64,000 nucleotides of DNA. Origin: Clitopilus passeckerianus. Lineage: Eukaryota > Basidiomycota > Agaricomycetes > Agaricales > Entolomataceae. Of this stretch, positions 22,623-36,011 are shown piece after piece. The stretch covers positions 620,001 to 684,000 of the forward strand of contig CALYLX010000083.1 of NCBI GenBank assembly GCA_944990035.1, in the 5' to 3' direction. The stretch's first letter is position 1. Each line of letters starts with the position of its first letter. The position numbers were made by a program, and so were the translations under genes. Under the pieces are notes generated by a model. The model ran no database searches. It had not been told where the DNA came from and saw only the letters and a program-made list of their open reading frames with translations.

Positions 22623-25600
22623 ATGTCCTCCAAAGGTGTGTAGTCGTCTTTCAATACAGTCTGATCAATGTACTCAACAATCGTCGCGATCTATAGCAAT
22701 CCGCGAGTACGACGCCAAACTTTTACTCGCCTACTGGCTCGAGCGTGCGCCCGCCGTCGCTGAGCATGCAACTCTCAAGACGAACTTCTCGTTCCCCGCA
22801 CCAAAAGTTGCCCAAGTATCATGGGATCCCGAGACGAACACCATTACACCTGATACCAAGCTCCCAAGCTGGGTCTTCACAACGAAGCTTGTTGCAAAGC
22901 CTGATCAGCTCATCAAGCGCCGAGGCAAGGCTGGTCTTCTTGCTTTGAACAAAATCTGGGACGAAGCCAAACCCTGGATCGCCGAGAGAGCTGGAAAGCC
23001 TCAAAAGGTATGTTCCTGCTTCCCCAACCTCGATTTTTTCTTCCCCAAAGGCATCAGAGGTCGTGAGCACACGACTGGGCCTTCCCCAGTGCCTCGTTTT
23101 TCGATTTCCGGGGTGCTGACAGAACATCGATACCATCTTATCGATTTCTATTGTGCCTTGCGGATCTACCTGAACTGCAGGACATCTCTGCCTCGCGTTC
23201 TCCAGCCCTTGGACGCGTTTTTTCATTAGTCACACGTGACCGATCCACTTGCCTTTCCTCTGCCTCGAGTTTAAGCGAAAAGGATCAACCGACTGATCGT
23301 TTTTCTTTCCAGGTCGAGACCGTCACCGGAACACTCAACAACTTCATCGTTGAGCCTTTCCTCCCCCATCCTTCGAACACGGAATACTATGTCTGCATCA
23401 CCTCCCAGCGTGAAGGTGACTCAATCCTCTTCACCCACGAAGGTGGTGTCGACATCGGTGATGTCGATTCTAAGGCTCTCGTCCTTAACCTCCCCGTAAC
23501 TGAGGAATTCCCCACTCGCGAAACTATCGCCAACACTCTCCTCACACATGTTCCCCCTGAGAAGAAGGATACCCTCATCGACTTCCTCATTCGCCTATAC
23601 AGCGTCTACGTTGACCTCCACTTTGCCTACCTCGAGATTAACCCTCTTGTCGTTCTCGATGCCGTTGATGGTGGCGAGCCCCAAGTCTGCTACCTCGACA
23701 TGGCTGCCAAGCTTGACCAAACCGCAGAGAGCATTTGCGGTCCTAAGTGGGCCATCGCTCGCGACCTCACCGTCTACGAACAATCATCGACTGCTAAGCC
23801 CCCAGCAGGCAGCAAGGGTGCCGTCACCGCTGACCGTGGCCCCCCGATGGTTTGGCCTGCACCTTTCGGTCGCGACCTCACTAAGGAGGAGGCATACATC
23901 CAGAAATTGGATGCCCAGACAGGTGCTTCCCTCAAGTTGACTGTCCTCAACCAAGAGGGTCGTGTCTGGACCATGGTTGCTGGTGGTGGTGCATCTGTCG
24001 TTTACTCCGACGCCATTGCCGCCCATGGTTTCGCTGATGAACTCGCCAACTACGGAGAGTATTCTGGTGCCCCAACGGAAGGCCAGACCTACGAATACGC
24101 CAAGACTATCATTGACCTCCTTACCCGCGGCAAGCCTAGGTCAGACGGCAAGATCCTCATCATTGGTGGTGGTATTGCCAACTTCACCAACGTTGCTGCT
24201 ACCTTCAAGGGAATCATCCGCGCTCTTAAAGAGTACAAGAACCAGCTCATCGCTCATCAAGTCAAGATCTTCGTCCGTCGTGGTGGCCCTAACTACCAGG
24301 AGGGTCTCAAGGCCATGAGACTCCTTGGAGAGTCCCTCGGTGTCCCAATCCGCGTCTTCGGCCCCGACACCCATATCACTGATATTGTCCCCCTCGCTCT
24401 CGGCGTCGAGAAGAAGAAGAGCAGTGGTGTTCTCACCCGCGGCTTGCAGAGCGTGCAGCCTGGCACTCCCCCCGCACAAGTCGAGACCATTGATCAGCCC
24501 TTCGATGACGGTGTTGGCAGCATACACCCTGACGGACATAGGACACAGGTCGAGGACCACATCGTCAGGTTCGACACAAAGACCTCCGCCTCCCAGCGTC
24601 CCGCATACAGGCCCTTCGACGAGAGCACTCGTTCCTTCGTCTACGGTCTCCAGCCTCGTGCTATCCAAGGCATGCTCGACTTCGACTACTCTTGCGGCCG
24701 TGCTACCCCCTCCGTTGCTGCTATGATCTACCCCTTCGGTGGTCACCACATCCAGAAGTTCTACTGGGGTACTAAGGAGACTCTCCTCCCCGTCTACACC
24801 ACTGTCAAAGAGGCCGTCAGCAAGCACCCTGAGGTTGATGTCGTCGTCAACTTCGCCTCATCTCGTAGTGTCTACTCTAGCACCCTCGAAGTGCTGGAGT
24901 ACGAGCAGATCAAGGCTGTTGCTCTCATTGCTGAGGGTGTTCCTGAGCGTCATGCTAGGGAGATCCTCTGGAAGGCCAAGGCCAAAGGGGTCCTCATCAT
25001 TGGTCCCGCAACTGTCGGTGGCATCAAGCCTGGTTGCTTCAGGATTGGAAACACTGGAGGGTGAGTATATGCGCCTCATTTTACCGTATTCTTCCATTTC
25101 ACTGACTATATGCGCTTAATGTTACAGTATGATGGACAACATCATCGCATCCAAGCTTTACCGCCCTGGCTCTATCGGCTACGTCTCCAAGTCTGGAGGC
25201 ATGTCCAACGAACTCAACAACATCCTTTCTCTCGTCACCAACGGTACCTACGAGGGTATCGCCATCGGTGGTGATCGCTACCCCGGCTCCACCTTCATCG
25301 ACCATCTCCTCCGCTACGAGGCTGATCCCGAGTGCAAGATGCTCGTCCTCCTCGGTGAAGTCGGTGGTATTGAAGAATACCGTGTCATCGAGGCTGTCAA
25401 GAAGGGCATTATCAAGAAGCCTATCGTCGCCTGGGCCATCGGTACATGCGCCAAGATGTTCACCACTGAGGTTCAGTTCGGACATGCTGGTTCCATGGCC
25501 AACAGCGACATGGAGACTGCTGAGGCTAAGAACAGGGCCATGAGGGAGGCTGGCTTCATTGTTCCCGATACATTCGAGGAGCTCCCTGCTGCTCTTCAGG

Positions 25601-26768
25601 AGACCTACGACGCTCTCGTCAAGAGGGGCGCCATCGTTCCCAAGCCTGAGAGGGATCCTCCCGTCATCCCCATGGACTACAAGTGGGCTCAGGTTAGTTC
25701 TTCCCGTCACTTCAATTTGTGACCACAAATGCTAATGTGCTGTTGGATATATAGGAACTCGGTCTCATCCGTAAACCCGCTGCCTTCATCTCCACCATCT
25801 CCGATGAGCGTGGTCAAGAACTCTTGTACGCTGGTATGCGTATCTCCGATGTCTTCAAGGAGGACATTGGTCTCGGTGGTGTCGTCAGTTTGCTGTGGTT
25901 CAAGCGCCGTAAACTTTTTCTTCTTCTGACATTTACTGTCGGTTCTGACTCGTCGTTTTACTAGGTCTTCCACCTTGGGCTACCAAGTTCATCGAGATGG
26001 TTCTCATGCTCACGGCCGACCACGGTCCTGCCGTTTCTGGTGCCATGAACACCATCGTCGCCACTCGTGCTGGCAAGGACCTCATCTCCTCGCTCGCGTC
26101 TGGACTCTTGACCATTGGTAGCCGATTCGGTGGTGCTCTCGACGAGGCCGCTTCCATGTTCTCGCATGCTCGTGACACCGGTCTGACTCCGCGAGAGTTC
26201 GTCGACAACTCCAGGAAGGCCAACAAGCTCAGTATGTCTATATTTCAGCCTGCAAGCTTTTGATTGGCACTGATTTGGTATCTTTAGTCTCCGGTATTGG
26301 CCACAAGATCAAGAGCGTCAACAACCCCGATCTCCGTGTCGAGCTTGTCAAGGAGTACGTCAGGAAGAACTTCCCCAGCCACAGCTTGCTCGACTACGCT
26401 CTCGCTGTCGAGAAGGTCACCACCTCCAAGAAGGACACTGTACGTTCTATTTTAACCAGCATCACGTATTGTCGATTTGCTAACATCCTCGTTTCTTTCA
26501 GCTCATTTTGAACGTCGATGGATGCATTGCCGTCTGCTTCGTCGATCTCCTCCGTGACTCGGGAGCATTCACTCCCGAGGAGGCTGATGAGTACATCAAG
26601 ATCGGTACTCTCAACGGTCTCTTCGTCCTTGGTCGCAGCATCGGTTTCATTGGACACCATCTCGACCAGAAGCGTCTCCGTGCTCCTCTGTACCGTCACC
26701 CCGCCGATGATATCTTCATCAACATGGCCGACGTCAACCACCCTCGTGTCCTCGGAAGGATGCACTAA
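22623..26768 (+). CDS. ACLY: ATP-citrate synthase (ATP-citrate lyase), single fused polypeptide
   Basis: Makes cytosolic acetyl-CoA and oxaloacetate from citrate, CoA and ATP, feeding lipid, sterol and terpenoid synthesis. Exons 22623-22635, 22697-23007, 23313-25060, 25128-25692, 25755-25908, 25965-26231, 26288-26439 and 26502-26768 join in frame to 1,158 residues, the size of the animal-type fused enzyme. Order: ATP-grasp and citrate-binding half ([14 protein letters not shown], then [11 protein letters not shown]), a Ser/Pro-poor linker, CoA-ligase half ([35 protein letters not shown]), and a citrate synthase-like C-terminus ([21 protein letters not shown]). The catalytic phosphohistidine is His810 in [19 protein letters not shown]. 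The first exon is only 13 nt. The second intron is 305 nt, long for this genome. The gene appears fully intact. Codon use is strongly C-ending, as in highly expressed fungal genes. Confidence 0.97.
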
Positions 26769-27584
26769 GCGTCGTCATCGAACGTTTTCAAATATCGTTT
26801 CATTGGTCTCGGTCATCGGCGCCAAGTACCGCCCTTCACGTTCTTTGTACTCATTGCATCTCCTTTTCACCCTTACGATACCTTTCACGCTTTCCAAAAT
26901 GGCCTTTTCACGTATCATGACGAATCTACATAAACATCATCGCATCATAGCATCGCCATTCTTACCTACAAACTAGAAAGTGTTTTCTCGCCCTCCCTCT
27001 ACAATTGTTGTGCCATACGCTCCTACTAGCTAACGGATGTTCCCCATGTAACCACATCGAAATTCCCTAATGAAATTAGACCCTTCTCAACTCGCTTGTG
27101 GTGCAGATGCGACGAAGTGACCCTACTACATCCATGCTCAATATGGACCTGTGGGCGTCGAGATGTACAGTACATTCGCTTATCATGCATACCCTGAACG
27201 CATAATGCTTATTTTGTGCCGAAACTCTAATGCATAGATTTTCAGGTAAAACCCGGATGGTTGGGATGACTTCCAGCCATTGCATTTACGTCCTTTGATA
27301 CCTTCTACATGAACTTGGTGAGAAATACGCTGCCCAAGGCCCAGGCAACCTGATAGACCTAATAATGCGTTGAACGAGTCCAAATGACCTGGGTCCTGAC
27401 ATTCTCCATTCTGAGCGAATGTACAGCTCATCCATTTCCAATGGTGTACGCAATAAGAAGCGAAAAATGAATTAGTTTGATTTAGTAGAGAGTATGTACA
27501 GTAACAGAGGTACGGAAATCAAAGAATGAATAAATAATGAACACTTCAGCCCGTTTAGCATTACATTAAACTGAAAATACTGCT
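26769..27584. other. Intergenic between convergent genes
   Basis: 3' ends of ATP-citrate lyase and esterase 1 face each other. Only short frames are seen, and no RNA gene or repeat. Confidence 0.4.
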
Positions 27585-29880
27585 TTAATATACCACGAAC
27601 GGACCAATGGTTTCCCAGAAGCTAGCGACAGTTGAGTTTCAATTCACCAGAATTATGAATAAGAACTTACTTGCAACGATTGAGGAGATCCCCGGTGGGT
27701 TTTGTTTGGATAACCGGGACGTCGGTTTCAGTCTTGTTGAAAAGCATCTCAGTGGGGTTTGCTGATGTCCATTTCGGCCAGAACGGTCGAACGTTCGTAG
27801 GGTCATATTTCACGTTCGGATCGAGTGACCTGATCACGGAGAAGAAGGACTGAGCAAAGGCCTTCACGAAATCTGGGTTTTTGTATGCAGGCGGTCCAGG
27901 TAAGCTGCTCAGGTAAATTAGACCCAAACCGAGCTAGAGGGAAAGATTGCTCACAAAGGAACGTAAGATGTAAAGTAATATTGAACATCCTGTTCATGAT
28001 TCGCAGGTGGTAACGCAAACTCTCCCTTGAGAGTAATCAGCGACTTTCTGTGATTAAAATCGACAAGACAGCAGAGGCCGTACCTTCCATGCTCTCCCGG
28101 AGAATGCCCTCAGCGCAAAGTATGTTGAACAGATGAAGCTTGCTAAGAAGAATGAGTGCTCTGAATGGAGTGATTGCAACAGGTGTCGCTCACATTCTCC
28201 CATGACTAGCGCCGCTTGATCTGCAGGACTTCCGGGAAGACGTTTGTATAGTGCATAAATGCCGTCGATTATAAGAGTAGGTGCAACCGGGAATAGCTGT
28301 ACGATGTAGGCTCGAAGGTCCGTGATCGCAGCTGGGTTGACGAATGCCAGTCCTTCATTTGTATTGAGCACAGAGAGAAGAACTTCCTATAGCGACCTTT
28401 AGCCAAAGTCAAGAGAATTGCAAAGAGGTAGTCAATTACCCCATTACCGCGCCCTTTCAAAAAGGTCACTGTAGGTCTCTCTACGATGAATGAACCGTCG
28501 ACAACAGGCAAGAATAGGTAAGTTCCAAATAGACCTCCTGCACTGATCTGTTGATTGGCAGTGTCAAGGAGAGAGATGTCGGCTTGGCGTAAGCATGCGA
28601 GCTTGTTGGCAGCACTAGCGCAACTGATAGCTGGAATGAGTAACCAGAGCTATAAGAAATTGGCCCCTCAGACTCACCCAGTGGCATTAACAACTTGCCC
28701 GTACAAGGTCTAAAGGGAAGCCTCAGTTAGCAAAGATTCTGACCACAACAAGCGAATGTTTACCTCAGGTATGTAGTGGTTGTAGTTGTATTGGGCGTAG
28801 AGGTAAGTCGAACTGGTTATTGCAGCCCTGAACAATGGCGGATTCGTCCGTCCTCCGTGGGCAGCAACTTGCTGAAGAACAGCACCCGCTCCTGTGTCGG
28901 ATCGTATCAGAAATCGGGTAAATAAGAATAACACCAACTTACCTGCAGACTCTCCCCAAATCGTAACTTGGGTTTTGTCACCGCCGAACTTCCCTATCTG
29001 TATTGGAAGGTAATGTCAGTGGTCTTCAGGAATCTTGGTAAAGCACGAACATTTGTTTGTACCCACTTCAAGGCGAACTCCTGGTCCACTAGGTAAAGTA
29101 CGTGGGTGAATACGGCCGTCATCAAGACATATCGAACGTCCACTCACGAAGCCCAACATTAAGGTCCCCATTTGACTTGAGCTGGGAGCTCGAGAGGAAG
29201 CCTACCAGACTTTAGTCACCGGCCACTTAGAGAAGATGGAGAACTCACCAAAAAGTCCCAAGCGGTATTGGATAATAACAGAAATGACTCCATAGCCGGA
29301 GCCAACCACTAAATCGTCCCCATGGAAGATTGAGGCTCTGCCTTGATCATAACCTCCTCCATGAATCCACACCACGACCGGATATTTCTTGGAAGGGTCT
29401 AGGTTGCCTGGAACGTACACGCTAGACGGCGAGTCAGCTCAATCCAAGATCCAGCAGTGGCATCACAAAGACAAACTTGAGGAAAAGACAGTCTTCCGTT
29501 ATGTCTGGGTTGGTCCCATCGCGACGAGTTGCGAAAGGATTAGAAGCGGCAAGGCCTACCGCAGCCTGATAGCATTGGGGAGGCTGAGTTGTAGCAAGCT
29601 GGATCCCAGATGTGGAAGCGGGTGCTTGCGGAGCTCGCCAACGCAGGTTACCTAAAAGTGTGTGTATGAGAAACCAATGTAAACCGAAAATCGCAGACAG
29701 AACAAACTCACCGACCGGCGGAGCTGCAAATCGAATACCAAGGAACGTTGTAATGTTCGATGAAGCATTGAAAGAGCCCTGGTATTTTGAATAGCCCAGG
29801 TTTACCACTGGGGCGGTTAGGCTTTGGGCCCATGTGCTACCAGCGAGCAAACCTAAGAAGAGCAGGACGTGATAGGTCAT
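27585..29880 (-). CDS. Secreted type-B carboxylesterase/lipase, paralog 1
   Basis: Alpha/beta-hydrolase of the type-B carboxylesterase family, with many short introns. It starts at ATG 29880 with a signal peptide (MTYHVLLFLGLLAGSTWAQS), then NLGYSKYQGSFN and LGIRFAAPPVG. WIHGGGY forms the oxyanion hole. The nucleophile is in TIWGESAG; the acid is the Glu of NTNEGLAFVN; the catalytic His is in ALPPANHEQDVQYYF. The last exon (27585-27621) adds NFWETIGPFVVY after an intron at 27622-27670, the same terminal exon arrangement as the two paralogs at 50.6 and 53.6 kb. Cys pairs around PPQCYQ and TEDCLFLK fit a secreted disulfide-bonded enzyme. The substrate is unknown; it could act on plant or lipid esters, or on esters made by the neighbouring cluster. 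No break was found. Confidence 0.88.
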
Positions 29881-30797
29881 CTTGTAGCTTGTCCACCCTA
29901 CTCCGGAGCCTGCCTCATACTTACCTTGACCTATATATCATGTTTTCAAGCCGCTTATGGATCCAGAACCTGAGGCGCATGAAGTGAATGTACCAGAGAT
30001 TCATGGCAACCGAAGGTTCCTGTCGGGTTCCTGTGACGCTGACGGCCAGATCAGCATCAGATTCCAATGTCAACGTCACCGGATATAGCTTTTCGTCCCC
30101 GGTCGCGTAAACGTTGAAGATGAAGGAACACATGCCTATCAGGCTTGAAAAGCGTTTTATCGTGCAAAAAAGGCGGGTACTGGGGCGTGGTAAACCTAAC
30201 TCCTCCTAACTCACCGTCGAATCCGATAGCTCTCCGACGGCTTATGGCGCCTATGATACCCTACTCCCAATCTCGACCATCATGGCCCCAGAATGGCCCG
30301 GCGCGCGAGATCTTACATATCATAATGAGACCTTGCTTCTGCGAGTCGGTCGGAAATTAGCAGGGGATACCGTACTCCCCCTCCTGGCTTAGGTATCTTT
30401 GGGTAACTAGGCACTAACCATGCATGCCTCATCAGGATGATCTCCATCCATGCAGGTTATCTCCATCGCCATGAAAAATCGAAGAGTGGGCTCGGATGGA
30501 CATTTTCTGACAATGGAGGCGAACGTCAAGGTGTCTAGCGCTCGGCATGGCGTCTACTCGGATGATCATGAAGTCCAGAGGCCACGCCCAGTAATATCTT
30601 GTGAAGCATCAGGAAACCTTCGTACCGTATGGAAGAGAAGAGTAATCCAATTGAGCAGGGTCCGGAGCTGTGTTGTACCTGTCTATGAATAATTTACTAA
30701 TAAATAACATGAGATGGTTGACCGTCCTAACGGCCCCGTGAATAGTTCTACGTGATGACAATGTTGACCCCGTTCTGTACGCGTACCGGCCAGTTCA
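29881..30797. other. Intergenic, no gene seen
   Basis: Contains the upstream region of esterase 1 and the 3' side of the adenylating enzyme. No coding family recognised. Confidence 0.35.
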
Positions 30798-32795
30798 TTA
30801 AGATAGCTGGGTAACCCGAGTTCGAAGTGCAGTCTTGTCGATCTTCCCGTTCCTGTTTAGCGTTAGATTAAGCCATTGTAGAATATCTGGTGTACCTACG
30901 AAGTTTTCGGCATGTCGGGGATGCAGAGATACCGGGAAGGTACTGCATAATATGGCTGCAAACGTTTTATGCAGTCCTTAACGTGTTCTATTGAGGCTCC
31001 GTGACCGGAAGTCGTGTAAATGGCCCAAAGCTCGTTCTCGACGAATAAAACCGTTCCAGAAGACACGCCTTCGACGGAGGAGAGAGATGTGGCGATACCG
31101 TCAAGCTCTACTCTGAAGCCCTGTAAATAGTTGAGGCAAAGTAATATACGCGAAATATAAATGGCTCACCTTAACTTTTACTTGATCGTCCACCCGGCCT
31201 AGATGATAGACATATCCTTCGTTATCCATATACCCAATGTCTCCAGTATTGTACATCCTCGCTCTGTAGTCATGTGAGTAACTAGTATGGAGCTGAAGAA
31301 CGGCGAACACTTACTTCTCACCACCCACAAATGGATCTGGTAGGAACCTGGACGCTGTGAGGTCGGGCAAGTTGATGTACCCTGAAGAAATCCCTGCCCC
31401 ACTCGCCCATAATGTTCCGGGAGCACCAGTCGGAAGAGGTAGGAGGTGTTCGTCGAGAACGTATACTGAATTGTTCGGCGTTGGTTGTCCGATGGAAATT
31501 GGCACTCCAGCCTTATGCTCGAACATCGTGTTCACGATTGTGACCTATACGACATATTAGACGATATAAGGAGCAAAGAAAAACTGATACATACCTCTGT
31601 GGGGCCGCAGGAGTTAAAGAATCGTTTTCCAGCCTGGACCCAGCGATCTGCAAGCTGCTGGGAGCATCGCTCTCCAGCAGTGGCCACAGTACGCAAGTTG
31701 GGATAGTTGGACGGATCGAATTCTTGGAGATTTGTTGGTGTGCAGATCATAACGTTAGACGCCTTGAACACCTTCTCGAACTGCTCGCAGGAAGATCCTC
31801 CGCGTCCCGAACCACGCATGCAGAGGGTACCACCATTCGCAAGGGTAGAAAAGGTCTCCCACACTCCCATATCGAATGCAATGTTGAGTATATGGCCAAC
31901 ACGCATACCTGGCCGGATGCCCAGGTTCCCGGGGGAAGTGCAAACCACTGGCATGGATCGGTCAGATCATTCGGACAGTTGCTTGAGCGAACTCACAGTT
32001 CGACAGGTTTCCATGGGTGATTTGGACTCCCTTCGGTTTTCCGGTCGTACCTATGAACATCAGGAAATGTAGATTACAAGCCGTATAATGCATATCAGAA
32101 ACATACCTGAGGTATAGATGACATACGCCTCGTCGCTAGCACTTGGTTGCCAGTCATGCTTGACCATGTCATCATCGGTAGATAGTGGAGCGATCTCGCT
32201 CTCAAGCTCCAGAATCGAAGTTGAAAGGCTCTTTGTGCGAGACATGTACTTCTTCGAGCATAAAACCAGGGTTGGCTTAGCATCGTCGAGGATTGAGCTC
32301 AGCGTCAGGTCGGTAACAATCCCTCCATCAAGAGGGATATATGAAGCACCGGCTTTGAGAGTTGCTAGTGTACCGATTATCATAGGTATACCACGCTCAA
32401 CCAATAAGCAGATTCGGTGGCCACGAGTCACGCCATGACTCTGCAGACGCGCAGCAAGTGCGGTTGACTGAGTTAGGAGATCATGATACGAGATCCTGGA
32501 GTCTACATGTTCAACCGCTATGTTGGCGGGATACTTCTCAGCGAAGTACTCAAAAGCTGCGATGACTGTAGAGAACGGGACCGTTCGCGTTTCTCCGTAT
32601 GCAATGGAGTATCGTACATCAGAGGGAGGTGCTGGCAACGAACATCGTACTTTGCTGGGAGTCTCCAATGCAAGTAGAGACAGCGAATGGAGAAGGGCAT
32701 AGGAGACCTTCGAAATTGCCTCCAAGGCGTAGGCTAGCCAATCTACCCAAGGTTGAGGAAAGTAACAACGGAGATGTTGAGTAATTACTTACGGT
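30798..32795 (-). CDS. Adenylation-only NRPS-like enzyme
   Basis: Activates a carboxylic or amino acid as an acyl-adenylate. Adenylation core motifs appear in order after splicing: LKAGASYIPLDG, YTSGTTGKPKGVQITHGN (split by an intron near 32060), NSCGPTEVT, YNTGDIGYM, GRVDDQVKVKGFRVE, and the catalytic Lys region NGKIDKTALRTRV, ending at the TAA 30798-30800. The protein stops nine residues after the A10 motif, so no carrier (T), reductase or condensation domain follows. The 5' end is not settled. The exon beginning near 32745 (WLAYALEAISKVSYALLHS) is joined through a GT-AG intron to an earlier exon near 32800-32850 (FLLGLVIFDVVSAP), so a further N-terminal part is likely up to about 33.5 kb. 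It is head-to-head with the acyltransferase at 34.2 kb, and the two may act in sequence. Confidence 0.82.
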
Positions 32796-34217
32796 GCACT
32801 AACAACATCGAATATCACAAGTCCCAGCAAGAATGGGGGTTTTCGGGAAGCTTCTAGCGAGGCGGAACCTTATACCCTGCGGAAACAGATAGCTTTTTGT
32901 TCCATGCCCGTTACATGAGGACTTTAGCCCGAATTTCTGTGTTCGGACGAGGCATGCGTGAATCATATCGTGCATAATCGTGTATCGCTCATGTGCGCCC
33001 AAAGCTGTGGAAGCACCTCATATGCTGATGCAGATGCACGATTGCTCCTTGGCAGATCATCATATTCGATAGACTTGGGGTTTCGAGGCGAAGCTGTGGA
33101 AGTGAGGTCGATCCACAGGGTTGTCCGTGTCGACCAGTGCCAGCATGTTGTCCGACGAACCAGCTCAGCCGTTTACTCTGAAACGGTTCAAAATAATATC
33201 TTAATATTAACCGGCTAATATTATTGTTAGTGCGAACTGCTTCTAAAGAGGGAGATCTGTTCGTTCCTGATGGAAGTACTGCGGGTAGCCGAGATATCGA
33301 AGATCGGGCAGGGTGCACCATTGCAATTATTGAAGTGATCTTGCAACTTGAATCCCATTCAGCGATGCTGGGCGCGATGGAGGGGTTGTCGAGGAGAACA
33401 TGGTAGGTTGATATGCTCGGGGTCTCCGATATGCGATCATGCCACCTTTGCATCACAAGGACGATCGGTTGAGACCGCCCAAAATTATCGCTCTCAATTC
33501 AGGGGAAAGTGGAAGGAACCTTGACCTCGCACAAAGGACTTCACCGACCACGCTGAGAATTGGAAGGACATTACGGGCCGACGAAATCGGTTGGAGAGTC
33601 AGTGGAGTTTATGGGCCAATCTGCAAGCTGCCATTAAGGCCGCAAGATCAACTGGCACTCCAGAGTGTTCCGCTATGTATTCTGTGGTACTGGGGAGTAT
33701 CCTGGAAAGTCAAGATGCTGATAGTGGCATTGATTTTGTGTTTGGCTTTACCGAGTGGGGCCGATCACCTACCAATCTCGTGGCGTTCTCTTTCTTGACA
33801 GCGACTCAATCACTCACTGTCAGTAATCAAATACATCGCTCTTTTTGGTCGGATACTGCCATGCACACCTCCATAATAGACACGCAACTAAGCGCCCCGA
33901 TTGTGCTGGATTGATTGAATTCATCCTGCTGCGCGGTGTTCGTCATACTTAATCACCCGATGATCATCCAAACCGTCTAGGAGGGCTCCTGAAGATCCGG
34001 GAGGCGGTTATGTAGTGTCCATTTCCTATTCGTCAGATGCGTTTCATCAGTATCAATACGGACGTGGTGCAAGAGAGGGTGTACGCACATGTACAGGTTT
34101 GAAAATCTAATCAGAATAGCCCGCCGTCTCTGATGGTCGTGACATTGGATACAAAATGAGAGGCCACCTTGAAGGCAAGGTAACTTGAAGAACATTTTGA
34201 ACAACTAGAAACGAATA
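32796..34217. promoter_or_regulatory. Divergent region between adenylating enzyme and acyltransferase
   Basis: Holds the unresolved 5' exons of the adenylating enzyme (minus) and the shared upstream region of the pair. An open plus-strand stretch at 33591-33914 has no recognised family. No specific operator was identified. Confidence 0.35.
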
Positions 34218-36011
34218 ATGGCTGCATCCTGGAAGCCGACTTATGGCCGGTAAGCTCGACCGTCTTCCTCGGAAATGTTATCTATCTAACGAGCGTTCTG
34301 CGACTGTAGGCCACTCGTTGGTTCTGAACTAATTGGAGACTCTGAAGGCAGAGACGGGTGGGTATGAGGCGTGAGGACGTTTGGCGATTGCTCTGACCCT
34401 GTGAATTAGACATGGAGAGCCTTGTGTGGGGGTCTCGTTTTCTACCACTTTGTCGACCGAAGAACTGGAATCGGGTTTAGTGTCAGCTCTGGTTCAGATG
34501 AGGTACGTTTTTCTCGTACAAAAATCTACATTCATCAGTACTAATGCATGATTTCAAGGTTCAAGTCTCCGATTATTGCTGCTGCCATACTGACAGATTC
34601 ATCTGGCAAACGTGTATGGGCCTACCGCCCCCTAGAAAATGCTCAACAAGCTGCTGAGTGGGCTCGGGAAACCCTGATCACCCGCAAAACCGACGACAAT
34701 GACGACGAGGTTATCTCATCAATTCATCAAACAAAACTTCCATACGTCCTGTCTGGGGGTGTAAGGCAGTATTTCGCCCTTCAGCTAGTCTTGCGAACAA
34801 CAGGCCCTCATACACTCCTGGTTCATGGCACTCATTCTATCTGGGATGCTCAGCCTACACTTTGGGCGCTGAAGTCTATCTTTGAGTATATCTCGACACC
34901 ACAGGATGCTAAGGCACTTCAGGCCCTTCCATGGGGTACGGAGTGGATTAACCTACCTGTTGATATCGTCACTGGAAGTGGCGGTCCGGGAACAGCATCT
35001 TCTTGGGATGTTCCTCCGCAGGTCTCAAAGGTAGGAGCAGACGGAAAGGTTAGTGTTTGTTGTGGTAATGTCTATCTCCTGACTTACGTTTTTGTCGCGA
35101 TCAGTATGCTGAGGGCTATCACCCACAAAGGGAGTCGGTCCAGCATCCAGGGAAACCGGTCAGAGTACGCCAGCGTATCGACCCTGACACTTTAAAGAAG
35201 ATGCGGGCCGTACTCAAACCCCTCGGATTGACGCTCACGAGCCTGTTCGAAGCTGCCCAGGTTCTGGCGACCTTCCAGTACAACGCGGAAATTCAAGCCC
35301 TCCCCGATGACTCCTACGTACTGCTGGATATGTCAGTGTAAGTGACATCTTGCTTTCATTATTCCATGCCAATCTTATCCGCTCTTTCTTAGAATGTCTC
35401 TGCAGCAGTGCTTCCTGCCACCGTACAATAAGCAAACACACTTGACTTCGGCATTGACATACGTGCCCATCGGAGTCCCTTGGGCCGATATCAACAATAT
35501 TGAGAGTCCTAGAGAGAAGCTTCTCGCAATTACGAAGCTGATCAGAGAACAATACGAATTCTACAAGCAGAATCCCGATCTACGACTATTCGCCACCCTC
35601 GCACCTAACGGTGTAAAAGCACCATTCGCCCCGTACGCAAACTTCATCACCAACTTGGGAGTCGCCGAAATTTGCCTTCCGACTTCGTGGCCCTCCAAGG
35701 CGGAGACTCCGGTCTGCTCTATTCACGATCTAATTGTTGGTCACAGAATTGTCAATTTTTTCCGACCGTAAGCTATATTCTTTGCAAGCATCTTCGAGTA
35801 ACTGACCAGAGCCACTGGTAGCGCGACGCATGTTTGGACAATTCACAATGAAGCTGTGTTCCAGATTCAGGTGAGACAGTTCCCGCAGTGTGTGAGAGGT
35901 TTATTAACTTCTGGCGATCTGTAGAGCGCGGATATCTACGATGCTGAATATCTCGATGGCATTCTTTCACGGATCCTGAAGACTGCAAAGTTGATCGTAG
36001 AAGATGCGTGA
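34218..36011 (+). CDS. HxxxD acyltransferase (condensation/alcohol acyltransferase superfamily)
   Basis: Transfers an acyl group from CoA or an activated donor to a hydroxyl or amine. Starts at ATG 34218 (MAASWKPTYGR), with introns at 34250-34309 and others near 34360, 34500, 35050, 35340, 35770 and 35870. The active-site motif is HSIWD within HGTHSIWDAQPT, matching HxxxD; the DFGWG motif of plant BAHD enzymes is not seen. Downstream blocks are SLFEAAQVLATFQYN, HLTSALTYVPIGVPW and NFITNLGVAE, which fit the second half of the chloramphenicol acetyltransferase-like fold. It ends at TGA 36009-36011 after ILKTAKLIVEDA. It is transcribed away from the adenylating enzyme and towards the minus-strand P450. 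Exon borders near 35770 and 35870 are less certain. Confidence 0.75.

Noticed and set aside
24141..25728. Long minus-strand open frames (228 and 209 codons) antisense to ATP-citrate lyase
   Set aside because: They mirror the codon bias of the strongly C-ending coding strand, have no family signature, and one crosses an intron of the real gene.
32989..33456. 155-codon minus-strand frame upstream of the adenylating enzyme
   Set aside because: It may contain part of that gene's 5' exons, but I could not connect it by in-frame splicing, so it is not called separately.
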